From Asticcacaulis sp. (GTDB lineage Bacteria; Pseudomonadota; Alphaproteobacteria; Caulobacterales; Caulobacteraceae), in contig NZ_JAIWNX010000074.1 in assembly GCF_020217185.1 (NCBI RefSeq), forward strand, positions 1-10,000: DNA of 10,000 nt. The letters are read 5' to 3'. Position numbers and translations under genes: made by a program. The notes below the pieces were generated by a model, which did not search any database, was not told the DNA's origin, and saw nothing but the letters and a program-made list of their open reading frames with translations. Below are positions 1-5,994 of the stretch, one piece after another (within the stretch, counting starts at the first letter, position 1; each line of letters begins with the position of its first letter).

Positions 1-17
1 GCGCGACCCATCTTCAT
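1..17 (-). CDS. tolA: Start of the gene downstream of tolR, probably tolA (partial)
   Basis: Two bases after the tolR TAA stop, a minus-strand ATG begins a frame reading M-K-M-G-R before the window ends. The sequence is too short to identify by itself. The name rests on position: tolA follows tolQ and tolR in the great majority of Proteobacteria. TolA is the periplasm-spanning protein that couples the TolQ/TolR motor to Pal and TolB. A second ATG two codons later (bases 11-9) is an equally possible start. The 2-base gap implies translational coupling with tolR. Confidence 0.6.
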
Positions 18-19
18 GG

Positions 20-502
20 TTACGGTGCCGCCTCCCCGGCCGTCGCCGGTTTTTGCGTCTTGCCGAGGTTTTCGGTGAGAAGGTTGATCTTGGTGAAGCC
101 GGAGGTGGACAGACGCGCCATCACCTTGGCCACCGTCTCATAGGGCGCGGCCCCTTCGGCGCGCACATAGATAGGCTTGGAAGTGTCGTTGTCGGTCATG
201 GCCATCAGGCGCGGCGTCAGTTGGTCAAACGTGGCCGCATCGTCCATGACGTACAGCGCGCCGTCGCGCTGGATGGAGACGGTGATCGGATCGCCCTCGT
301 CCTTCAGTGCCGCCGCCTCGGTCTTCGGCAGTTCGATCTTGATGCCTGACGTCAGAAGCGGCGCCGAGATCATAAAGATGATCAGCAGCACCAGCATGAC
401 ATCGACCATCGGCGTGACGTTGATTTCCGCCAGAGCGCCACGGCGCGCCCGCCGCCTGCCGCGCCGGCGTCCACCGCCTGTGCCTGCATTACCCATTGCC
501 AT
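20..502 (-). CDS. tolR: TolR, ExbD/TolR-family proton-channel subunit of Tol-Pal
   Basis: TolR is the single-pass inner-membrane subunit that forms the proton-driven stator with TolQ. It powers TolA-dependent outer-membrane constriction and lipid homeostasis. The 160 residues show the family signature EINVTPMVDVMLVLLIIFM at about 26-44. D34 in the membrane segment matches the essential proton-path Asp (D23 in E. coli TolR). The rest (about 52-147) is the periplasmic dimerisation domain, with the usual KPIYVRAEG strand at 109-117. The cytoplasmic N-terminus is unusually basic, with an Arg run at residues 12-21. A Shine-Dalgarno-like GAGGGG lies about 8 bases before the chosen ATG; a second ATG two codons in is also possible. 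The gap to tolQ is only 13 bases and the next gene starts 2 bases after the stop, so this is an operon. Family assignment is secure. TolR is preferred over ExbD because tolQ is the neighbour. Confidence 0.96.
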   Translation of the reverse strand: MAMGNAGTGGGRRRGRRRARRGALAEINVTPMVDVMLVLLIIFMISAPLLTSGIKIELPKTEAAALKDEGDPITVSIQRDGALYVMDDAATFDQLTPRLMAMTDNDTSKPIYVRAEGAAPYETVAKVMARLSTSGFTKINLLTENLGKTQKPATAGEAAP

Positions 503-515
503 GTGCGTGCCCCTC

Positions 516-1220
516 TCAGCGACCGGCCAGCTTGCCGCCGAGGCGACCGGTTACCGACACCATCAGTTCATCGGCAAAGCCTTCGAGGCGACCCACGAAG
601 CGCGCCACCTTGGCATTATAGAGGTTGAAGAAGATATAAGCCGGGATGGCCGCGCCCAGACCGATGGCCGTGGCAAAGAGGGCCTCGGAAATCGCCGGAG
701 CGACGGTGGCCAGGTTGGTGTCGCCCTGCGAGGCGATGGCCGAAAAGGCGTTCATGATGCCCCACACCGTGCCGAACAGCCCGATGAAGGGCGCCGCCGT
801 GGCGACGACGGCCAGCAGGCTCAGGCCGTCTTCCATGGCGTCGGCCTCGGTCGAAATGACGTGGTTCAGTTCGCGATCGACGCGCGACAACAGAAGCTCT
901 CCCTCCGGGGCCGAAATGCTCTTGCCCTTATACTCGCCCCAGGCCGACGTCACCGTCACCAGCAGCTTGGGAAAGGGCGCGGTTGGCTGAGTGCCATGCT
1001 TGGCGGCAATGTCTTCCAGGGCGCGCCCGGCCGCCAGCTCGGCTTCGAAACCGGCGGCTTCCTTATTCAGCTTGGCCAGCTTGAAGCCCTTCTCGATGAT
1101 GATGGCCCAGGACCACAGCGACCCCAGCGCCAGAAGAAGCATGACGCCCTTCACAACCCAGTCGGCCCGCAGGAACAGGTCGATAAAGCTGAGGGACTCG
1201 GCGGCGTGGGCGGCTTCCAT
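516..1220 (-). CDS. tolQ: TolQ, MotA/TolQ/ExbB-family proton-channel protein
   Basis: TolQ is the polytopic inner-membrane protein that surrounds the TolR dimer and forms the proton-conducting motor of the Tol-Pal complex. The 234-residue product is close to E. coli TolQ (230). It has TM1 at about 22-42, a long cytoplasmic loop, TM2 at about 132-155 containing PFIGLFGTVWGIM, and TM3 at about 172-198 containing APAISEALFATAIGLGAAIPA. T151 and T184 have the same 33-residue spacing as the two channel threonines of E. coli TolQ (T145, T178). The reading frame extends six codons further to a TTG at 1238, but I chose ATG 1220 because a perfect AGGAG lies 6 bases before it. In many Proteobacteria an acyl-CoA thioesterase gene (ybgC) precedes tolQ; here the upstream gene is ruvB and no ybgC lies between. 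Family assignment is secure. Confidence 0.96.
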   Translation of the reverse strand: MEAAHAAESLSFIDLFLRADWVVKGVMLLLALGSLWSWAIIIEKGFKLAKLNKEAAGFEAELAAGRALEDIAAKHGTQPTAPFPKLLVTVTSAWGEYKGKSISAPEGELLLSRVDRELNHVISTEADAMEDGLSLLAVVATAAPFIGLFGTVWGIMNAFSAIASQGDTNLATVAPAISEALFATAIGLGAAIPAYIFFNLYNAKVARFVGRLEGFADELMVSVTGRLGGKLAGR

Positions 1221-1226
1221 GAACAA

Positions 1227-1231
1227 CTCCT
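1227..1231 (-). promoter_or_regulatory. tolQ ribosome binding site
   Basis: On the minus strand AGGAG is followed by the 6-base spacer TTGTTC and then ATG at 1220. This near-ideal arrangement decides the tolQ start in favour of the ATG over the in-frame TTG at 1238, which would place the Shine-Dalgarno sequence inside the coding region. Confidence 0.85.
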
Positions 1232-1260
1232 GAGGCAATAGTTAGGTCGGGGCCGGATTC

Positions 1261-1309
1261 AGTCCAAAGCCGGTGTCGTTTTGCGGAAAACGAAACTGGC
1301 TTTTAGACT
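1261..1309. repeat. Long imperfect hairpin in the tolQ leader
   Basis: Two 17-base arms (1266-1282 and 1287-1303) are inverted copies with 15 of 17 positions matching, around the 4-base centre GCGG. A further 4-base pair of arms (AGTC at 1261, GACT at 1306) flanks them. The hairpin lies 41 bases upstream of the tolQ ATG on the side from which tolQ is transcribed, so it would be in the tolQ leader if transcription starts farther upstream. It shares the string CCGGTGTC with the loop region of the adjacent palindrome at 1317-1361, so the two may be related. No T-run on the minus strand marks it as a terminator. Confidence 0.7.
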
Positions 1310-1316
1310 CCTTTTC

Positions 1317-1361
1317 GCGTGCCTTATTCGAAAAACCGGTGTCCACTTTTTCGAAGCACGC
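1317..1361. repeat. Palindromic element, copy 1 (upstream of tolQ)
   Basis: The outer stem is GCGTGC (1317-1322) with GCACGC (1356-1361). A 4-base bulge CTTA (1323-1326) follows the left arm. The inner stem is TTCGAAAAA (1327-1335) with TTTTTCGAA (1347-1355), and the 11-base loop is CCGGTGTCCAC. All 15 stem pairs are perfect. This is the same architecture as the copies at 2576-2619, 2630-2673 and 3321-3364, but with different stem sequences. It sits 7 bases from the hairpin at 1261-1309. Confidence 0.8.
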
Positions 1362-1364
1362 TCT

Positions 1365-1514
1365 AGCTTAACCATGCGATCAAATTTTTAAAGGCGCAAA
1401 ATGGGTGTTTTTTGCTGCATCGCAGCGTTTTACCCGCACGCTTCCCATCCTGACACGGGTTTGGCGACATTAATGTGGCGCGCGGATTATAAAATTCCGA
1501 AAAAACCGAAAGGC
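1365..1514. other. Gap between ruvB and tolQ, remaining part
   Basis: No coding frame is evident. Weak items seen: TTAACCAT at 1368-1375, which matches a motif associated with CtrA in Caulobacter; a perfect 10-base palindrome ACATTAATGT at 1467-1476; and on the minus strand a TATAAT at 1491-1486 with no convincing -35 element at the right distance (GCCTTT at 17 bases). If that -10-like box were used for tolQ, the leader would be about 260 bases and would contain both hairpins. A small GCTGC/GCAGC hairpin at about 1415-1427 has only 5 pairs. No clear terminator for ruvB is visible. Confidence 0.4.
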
Positions 1515-2558
1515 TCACTCAAACAGATCACCGGTTGAGGGCGTCATCGTCCCATTGGCCGGTGGGTTCAGCCCCAGATGCGTATAGGCCCGGGCGCAGG
1601 CCATGCGACCGCGCGGCGTCCGCTGGATAAAGCCCTGCTGCATCAGATAGGGCTCGATCATGTCTTCGACCGCGTCACGTGCCTCGGCAATGGCGGCGGC
1701 GATGGTTTCAAGCCCCACCGGCCCGCCATTGTAGTTTTCAATCATGGCGGTCAGGTAGCGGCGGTCGAGCTGATCGAGCCCCGACGGATCGACCTCCAGA
1801 CGCGCCAGAGCGCGCGCGGCGACTTTTTTGTCGATGATTTCGGCCCCTTCGGCAGTGGCGAAGTCGCGCACCCGGCGCAGCAGACGCCCGGCCACGCGCG
1901 GCGTTCCGCGCGAGCGCGAAGCGACCTCAAAAGCGCCGTCCTCACTCATCACCGCCCCCATCTTGCGCCCCGTCCCCATCACCACACGCACCAGTTCCTC
2001 GGGCGTATAAAATTCCAGCCGCAGCGGGATGCCAAAGCGATCACGCAGGGGCTGCGACAACAGGCCCGCCCGTGTCGTCGCCCCCACCAGCGTAAACGGC
2101 ACCAGATCGATTCGCACCGTGCGCGCCGCGGGCCCATCGCCAATGATCAGATCCAGCACATAGTCTTCCATGGCCGGATAGAGGATTTCCTCGACCTGCG
2201 GGCTCAGGCGGTGGATTTCGTCGATAAACAGCACGTCATTGGGTTCAAGATTGGATAGAATGGCCGCCAGATCACCAGCCTTAGCCAGCATGGGTCCGGA
2301 GGTGGCGCGAAACCCGACCTTCAATTCCTTGGCCACGATCTGCGCCAGCGTCGTCTTGCCCAGCCCCGGCGGGCCGTAAAACAGCACGTGATCGAGCGCT
2401 TCCTTGCGCGCGGCGGCGGCCTGAACGAAGACCTTGAGATTGGCCTTGAGCGGGGCCTGCCCCACAAAGTCATCAAAGCTCTGCGGGCGCAGGGCGCGGT
2501 CCGAGGCAAAGGCCTCGACCTCGTCGTCCGTCGGTTCGCCGGAAATGATACGCGCCAT
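1515..2558 (-). CDS. ruvB: RuvB, Holliday-junction branch-migration ATPase
   Basis: RuvB is the hexameric AAA+ motor that pumps DNA through the RuvA-bound Holliday junction. At 347 residues it is close to the usual length (E. coli 336). Visible elements: Walker A GPPGLGKT at 62-69; Walker B FIDEIH at 111-116; the sensor-1 region GATTRAG at 159-165; and LRDRFG at 171-176, which carries the trans-acting arginine finger. The C-terminal winged-helix domain ends with RTPRGR and a short tail. The start is supported by AAGGA 6 bases before ATG 2558. It is the third gene of ruvC-ruvA-ruvB, but is separated from ruvA by 119 bases filled largely by two tandem palindromes. That gap could affect how much RuvB is made relative to RuvA; this is inference. 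Family assignment is secure. Confidence 0.98.
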   Translation of the reverse strand: MARIISGEPTDDEVEAFASDRALRPQSFDDFVGQAPLKANLKVFVQAAAARKEALDHVLFYGPPGLGKTTLAQIVAKELKVGFRATSGPMLAKAGDLAAILSNLEPNDVLFIDEIHRLSPQVEEILYPAMEDYVLDLIIGDGPAARTVRIDLVPFTLVGATTRAGLLSQPLRDRFGIPLRLEFYTPEELVRVVMGTGRKMGAVMSEDGAFEVASRSRGTPRVAGRLLRRVRDFATAEGAEIIDKKVAARALARLEVDPSGLDQLDRRYLTAMIENYNGGPVGLETIAAAIAEARDAVEDMIEPYLMQQGFIQRTPRGRMACARAYTHLGLNPPANGTMTPSTGDLFE

Positions 2559-2573
2559 GAGCTATCCTTAATA

Positions 2574-2620
2574 ACGCGCGGCTGGGTCCCAAAACCGCTT
2601 CACACTTTTGGGGCCGCGCT
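2574..2620. repeat. Palindromic element, copy 2 (ruvA-ruvB gap)
   Basis: This 47-base unit is repeated exactly at 2628-2674. Core 2576-2619: outer stem GCGCGGC (2576-2582) with GCCGCGC (2613-2619); 5-base bulge TGGGT; inner stem CCCAAAA (2588-2594) with TTTTGGG (2606-2612); 11-base loop CCGCTTCACAC. All 14 pairs are perfect. In the ruvA-ruvB mRNA the loop reads GTGTGAAGCGG. The core ends 17 bases before the ruvB start codon in transcript order and 6 bases before its Shine-Dalgarno sequence, so it could influence ruvB translation. Confidence 0.9.
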
Positions 2621-2627
2621 GGGTTTT

Positions 2628-2674
2628 ACGCGCGGCTGGGTCCCAAAACCGCTTCACACTTTTGGGGCCGCGCT
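2628..2674. repeat. Palindromic element, copy 3 (tandem duplicate)
   Basis: Identical over 47 bases to 2574-2620, at a period of 54 with 7 unrelated bases (GGGTTTT) between them. The core hairpin is 2630-2673. It begins just after the ruvA stop codon in transcript order. Perfect identity suggests recent duplication or correction between the copies. Two identical adjacent palindromes can also pair with each other in alternative folds. Confidence 0.9.
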
Positions 2675-2677
2675 TAA

Positions 2678-3295
2678 TTACTTACCAATCAACTTCAGAG
2701 ACGCCCGGATCACCGCCGCCAGTTCGGCTTCGGGACCCAGTTCCTTGACCGCTGCCTCGACCGCCTGCCGCGACTGCGCTTCGGGAATGCCGAGCCCCAT
2801 CAGGGCCGCCACGCTCTCGCCATTGAGACTGGCCGCCGGGCTCACCGAGGCCAGCACCGCACCGGGGGCCATCGGCACAAAGGCTTCCCCGACCGCCAGC
2901 GCCTTACCTTTCAGCTCAATAACGATGCGCTGAGCCAGCTTGGGCCCCACCCCGTTGGCCTTGTTGACCTTCGTCTTGTCCTCATGGGCTACAGCAATGG
3001 CCAGTTCGTGCGGCGTCAGGATGTCGAGCACCGACAGCGCCGCCTTGGGCCCCACGCCCTGCACGGTCAGAAGCTGCTGAAACGTCTTGCGTTCGTCCTT
3101 CGACAGGAAGCCATACAGCCGCGTGCCGTCTTCGCGTGTCTGGCTTTCGATATGCAGGATCGTCTCCTGACCATTGCCGGGCAGGTTGGCCAGGGTGCGC
3201 ACCCCGCACTTGACGATATAACCCACCCCCATGACCTCGATCACGGCTTCGTCGTCTTCGATTTCCAGCAGAATACCGCGCAACCGTCCGATCAT
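2678..3295 (-). CDS. ruvA: RuvA, Holliday-junction DNA-binding protein
   Basis: RuvA tetramers hold the four-way junction flat and load RuvB rings. The 205 residues (E. coli 203) show the N-terminal OB-fold domain I (about 1-62) with the acidic pin residues E55 and D56 at the E. coli positions. Domain II has two helix-hairpin-helix motifs, QGVGPKAA at 79-86 and NGVGPKLA at 114-121. An Ala/Pro-rich linker (about 140-155) leads to the C-terminal domain III that contacts RuvB (about 158-205). The ATG overlaps the ruvC stop by 4 bases (ATGA), and AAGGGG lies 7 bases before it, so it is translated from the ruvC transcript. Family assignment is secure. Confidence 0.98.
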   Translation of the reverse strand: MIGRLRGILLEIEDDEAVIEVMGVGYIVKCGVRTLANLPGNGQETILHIESQTREDGTRLYGFLSKDERKTFQQLLTVQGVGPKAALSVLDILTPHELAIAVAHEDKTKVNKANGVGPKLAQRIVIELKGKALAVGEAFVPMAPGAVLASVSPAASLNGESVAALMGLGIPEAQSRQAVEAAVKELGPEAELAAVIRASLKLIGK

Positions 3296-3870
3296 GCCGC
3301 CGCCCCTTTTTTAGCTGGTCGCGCACCTGTTGCCGAAAACCGCTCCACACTTTTCGGGGTGCGCTCAAGAATCTTATGCTTGCGTTTGTGCGCGTGGGTC
3401 ACCGCCACGGCCAGCGCATCGGCCATGTCCGCCGTCAGGCCGTTTTCCGCCGTCGCCGCACGTGGCAGCAGACGCTTGATCATAAACAGGATCTGATCCT
3501 TGTCAGCCCGCCCGGCACCCACCACGGATTTCTTGACGTCCAGCGCCGCGTATTCGGCAACGCTCAGGCCCGCCTGCGCCGGAGCCAGCATGGCGGCCGC
3601 ACGCGCATGACCGAGTTTCAGCGTCGAGGCCGGGTTCATATTGACGAAGGTCTCTTCAATCGCGGCTTCCTGCGGACGATACTGAAGGATGACCTTGCCC
3701 AGCTCCTCGAACAGATAGAGCAAACGCACCGACAGTTCGGCCTTTTCATCCGGCAGGATGACGCCGTGCGCGACCCAGTTCAGCCGCGCCCCTTCGACGT
3801 CCAGAACGCCCCAGCCCAGACGGCGCAGGCCGGGGTCGAGACCGATAATGCGAATCCTGTTGTTCTGCAT
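3292..3870 (-). CDS. ruvC: RuvC, Holliday-junction resolvase
   Basis: RuvC is the RNase H-fold endonuclease that resolves Holliday junctions as a dimer. The chosen start gives 192 residues (E. coli 173). The four acidic catalytic residues are visible: D12 in IIGLDPG, E72 in AAIEE, and D148 and D151 in ADMADALA. An open frame continues upstream to 4104, but the resolvase fold begins at MQNNRIRIIGLDPG, so ATG 3870 is chosen. No good Shine-Dalgarno sequence lies near it (AAGGGG is about 13 bases away), which fits a leaderless or nearly leaderless mRNA. Residues 169-184 lie after the conserved fold and are encoded by a palindromic element at 3321-3364 that also occurs between genes nearby. The tail is Lys/Arg/Ala-rich. 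A LexA-type box covers the start codon. Identity is secure; the exact start is likely. Confidence 0.96.
   Translation of the reverse strand: MQNNRIRIIGLDPGLRRLGWGVLDVEGARLNWVAHGVILPDEKAELSVRLLYLFEELGKVILQYRPQEAAIEETFVNMNPASTLKLGHARAAAMLAPAQAGLSVAEYAALDVKKSVVGAGRADKDQILFMIKRLLPRAATAENGLTADMADALAVAVTHAHKRKHKILERTPKSVERFSATGARPAKKGAAA
3321..3364. repeat. Palindromic element, copy 4 (inside ruvC 3' end)
   Basis: Outer stem GCGCACC (3321-3327) with GGTGCGC (3358-3364); bulge TGTTG (3328-3332); inner stem CCGAAAA (3333-3339) with TTTTCGG (3351-3357); 11-base loop CCGCTCCACAC (3340-3350). All 14 pairs are perfect. The fold and loop match copies 2 and 3 while both stems differ by paired changes. It is read through in frame by ruvC as E169 to R184, giving ERTPKSVERFSATGAR near the end of the protein. 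It lies about 20 bases before the Shine-Dalgarno sequence of ruvA. Confidence 0.88.
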
Positions 3871-3876
3871 TCGTTC
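3862..3876. promoter_or_regulatory. Candidate LexA (SOS) box at ruvC
   Basis: GTTC at 3862-3865 and GTTC at 3873-3876 are separated by exactly 7 bases, an exact match to the direct-repeat LexA operator GTTC-N7-GTTC known for Alphaproteobacteria. It spans the ruvC start codon (3870-3868). ruv genes are classic LexA targets, so the location supports function. A match of eight fixed bases can occur by chance, so direct proof is lacking. Confidence 0.7.
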
Positions 3877-3877
3877 A

Positions 3878-3906
3878 GCATTACCCCTTCGCCGCCCCCC
3901 GCGCAA
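3878..3906 (-). promoter_or_regulatory. Candidate ruvC promoter
   Basis: On the minus strand TTGCGC (3906-3901) and TAATGC (3883-3878) are 17 bases apart, resembling -35 and -10 boxes. Transcription would start about 7 bases on, near 3871, next to the ruvC ATG. The LexA-type box would then cover the transcription start, a good place for repression. The hexamers are only partial matches to consensus. Confidence 0.4.
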
Positions 3907-4057
3907 TCGGCAATTCTTGCCGCCGGGGTTAACTGCTTTGAGCCGCCAAACCGTGGCGTGAAACCTGCACCCGCAGTTGAGAAACGAGCCCAAATCAGGC
4001 CTTGGCGCGCCTGCCTGCCTCAAACTGACGCAGGAAGCGATTGTCAAGAACACCGGC

Positions 4058-4085
4058 TTGGGGTTAAGGTTTGTTAGTGTATTCT
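4058..4085 (+). promoter_or_regulatory. Weak candidate promoter for the two-TM/TPR gene
   Basis: TTGGGG (4058-4063) and TATTCT (4080-4085) are 16 bases apart. This would start transcription near 4092 and fit a first codon at 4103. An alternative -35-like TTGTCA at 4041-4046 has no good partner. The rest of the 232-base divergent region between ruvC and this gene holds no reading frame that I can support. Confidence 0.25.
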
Positions 4086-4102
4086 TAATGGGGGTTATGG
4101 AC

Positions 4103-5926
4103 ATGGCGGCACATAAGGGTCATTCCCGCGCCAATGCAGGCCTGTTTATCGGTATTGCCATCGCCGCGGGGGCAGCGGTGGCATTCGCGCTGATCAACGG
4201 CGGTGCGCCTTTGTCTGCCGGGCTTTATCTTCCGGACTGGATTAACTGGGTACGCATCACGCCGTCCATGTCGGGCCTTCTGGCCCTGGGGCTGGTTGGC
4301 CTGCTGGTCGGGATCGTCGGCACGGTGGTCAGTCTGATGACGCCGGCGCGCAAAACCCCGGTCAAGCGCGCGCCCGCCAAAACCGTCGCCCCGGCACCCA
4401 CTCCTGCCATCACAGCGGCGCCCGTCGCCGTCCCTGAGACTTCCGAGACGCCCGCGCCGGTGGCGCAACTGGTTGCCGACAATACGCGCAAGGCGTCTTT
4501 GCGCTTCGAAGCGCCGGTCGCCGCGGCCCCGCCGCCCGCGCCCGTCAGCGCCACACCTGAACCCGAAACGCCGACGCAACCGCTGCCCAGCGCCGAAATC
4601 ATTCCGTTCCGCCCGGAGCCCGTACTGGAAACCGCAGAGGTGGCTCCCCCTGAGCCGGTCGCAGAGACCACCGAACCGGCGACTATCGCCGAGCCCGCCG
4701 TGGACGAGACTCCGGCGATCTCTGGTGACCCCATCGCGGCGGCGCTGCTGCACGAAGGCCCCGAAGCGCGCACCGAACCTGAGGCCGCCCCGGATATCAA
4801 TGCCGTTATCCATTCGGCCATGCGCTTTATCGACAGGCCTGATCCGACCTCGGTGACCAGCGTCGAGGAAGTCCACGCCGTGCGCACGCAGGAGGTTGAT
4901 TCCGATGCTCCGCCACGCGCCGCGCAAACGGAGTCGCTGAGCGAGCGGATGCACGAGGCCCCGGTCGGCTCAACGGCCGAATACAAGGCCTTGTCAGAAG
5001 CCTTAGCCGACAACAACACCTTCGAAGACGCCACCCCCCTGCTCGACTCGGTGGTGCTGGAAACGACACCCGCCGAAGCCCTGGAGGCCATAGAGCCCGC
5101 GCCGGACGCCGAGCCTGCGGGCGAAAGCGCCGCCGCATCTGTGAACGCCACTGATCCGCAGGCCGAGATTGCGCGCGCCCTGACGGCAGCCCTCGCCCAC
5201 TGGCCTGACGCCACGCGCGACATTGCCGAAGGCGAACTGCAGGTGCGCCTCAGTCAGCTCTATCACGACAACGCTCTGCAAAGCCGCGAAGCCTTTGCGC
5301 GCATCGCTCAGGGCGATCTGAGTGGCGGCGCGGCGGTAATGGCACAGGAGGCGCAGGCTTTTGCCGATGCCCGCCTGCCGGAAAAGGCCGCCGAACTGTG
5401 GCGCGTCTATGGGGCCCTGCATATGGGCCGCGACGATACGGCAGCCATGCACGCCTATGAACAGGTGTCGGCGCTGGATACGGCCGACGGCAACATTCAT
5501 ATGTATCTCATCCACCGCTACCGCATGGCCAATGAGACGGACAAGCTGTTGCCGGTCATCGGCCGGGCATTGGGGGTGGTGACCGACCGTGACACCCGCC
5601 TTGACCTGCTGACGCAATATGCCGAACTGACCCAGGCGGGCGGCCACCTCGGCCATACGGCGCAGGCGCTGGAGGAACTGAGCCGCATCCGGGGTGAATT
5701 GTCGGCCGAAGACCCTGACAATCTGCAAAAACGCTCGGCTCTGGCCATCGCCCTGGCCAAACAGGCGCAGGTGCGTGAACGGATGGGCGAAGGCCCGAAG
5801 GCGGCCCCGCTTTATCAGCACGCCCATCGCGTCTTTGCCGAGCTGTCGGCGCGCGTGCCGGATCATGCCGGATTGAAGGCCATGGCTGAAAACGCCCGTC
5901 GTGACGCCGAACGGCTGAGCGCCTGA
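4103..5926 (+). CDS. Two-TM protein with Ala/Pro/Glu-rich linker and TPR-like C-terminal domain, function unknown
   Basis: I do not recognise a named family. From ATG 4103 the product has 607 residues. It has two hydrophobic segments (about 13-32 and 57-79), a basic stretch (about 82-94), a long low-complexity linker rich in Ala, Pro, Glu and Thr (about 95-350), and a helical domain (about 351-607). The helical part contains pairs of amphipathic helices like TPR repeats, for example around ARLPEKAAELWRVYGALHMG and the last 70 residues (NLQKRSALAIALAKQ to AERLSA). Inferred topology: a membrane hairpin with both the N-terminus and the long tail on the same side. Start choice: GGGGG at 4090-4094 is 8 bases before 4103. 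ATGs at 4088 and 4097, and a TTG at 3977, are in frame but lack that spacing. It is divergent from ruvC. A scaffold role would be speculation. Confidence 0.8.
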   Translation: MAAHKGHSRANAGLFIGIAIAAGAAVAFALINGGAPLSAGLYLPDWINWVRITPSMSGLLALGLVGLLVGIVGTVVSLMTPARKTPVKRAPAKTVAPAPTPAITAAPVAVPETSETPAPVAQLVADNTRKASLRFEAPVAAAPPPAPVSATPEPETPTQPLPSAEIIPFRPEPVLETAEVAPPEPVAETTEPATIAEPAVDETPAISGDPIAAALLHEGPEARTEPEAAPDINAVIHSAMRFIDRPDPTSVTSVEEVHAVRTQEVDSDAPPRAAQTESLSERMHEAPVGSTAEYKALSEALADNNTFEDATPLLDSVVLETTPAEALEAIEPAPDAEPAGESAAASVNATDPQAEIARALTAALAHWPDATRDIAEGELQVRLSQLYHDNALQSREAFARIAQGDLSGGAAVMAQEAQAFADARLPEKAAELWRVYGALHMGRDDTAAMHAYEQVSALDTADGNIHMYLIHRYRMANETDKLLPVIGRALGVVTDRDTRLDLLTQYAELTQAGGHLGHTAQALEELSRIRGELSAEDPDNLQKRSALAIALAKQAQVRERMGEGPKAAPLYQHAHRVFAELSARVPDHAGLKAMAENARRDAERLSA

Positions 5927-5930
5927 AAAC

Positions 5931-5959
5931 AGACGCACGTCTCTTCAAGGCACCTTGAA
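5931..5959. repeat. Two short palindromes after the two-TM/TPR gene
   Basis: AGACG-CA-CGTCT (5931-5942) and TTCAAG-GCAC-CTTGAA (5944-5959) follow each other within 33 bases of the stop codon. The second could form a 6-pair hairpin with a tetraloop. No T-run of note follows (ATCTT), so it is at best a weak terminator. Confidence 0.35.
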
Positions 5960-5994
5960 ATCTTATAACTGAACACCGTATGGCGATGCGGCCA

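Noticed and set aside
177..1241. Plus-strand open frame of 354 codons opposite tolR and tolQ
   Set aside because: Opposite-strand shadow of two certain genes in GC-rich DNA; the product is rich in His/Arg/Gly with no domain logic.
1415..1427. GCTGC-ATC-GCAGC as a terminator for ruvB
   Set aside because: Only five pairs with a 3-base loop. On the ruvB strand it is followed by A residues rather than T.
3321..3364. Frameshift or truncation of ruvC caused by the palindrome
   Set aside because: The frame stays open through the element and ends in the normal ATGA overlap with ruvA; all four catalytic acids precede it.
3871..4104. N-terminal extension of ruvC by 78 codons
   Set aside because: The added residues do not resemble RuvC, they would run through the divergent promoter region, and the resolvase fold starts at the ATG at 3870.
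4085..5938. Minus-strand open frames (289, 332 and 311 codons) opposite the two-TM/TPR gene
   Set aside because: Compositional shadows of the Ala/Pro-rich linker. The plus-strand product has membrane segments and a helical domain, so it is the real gene.
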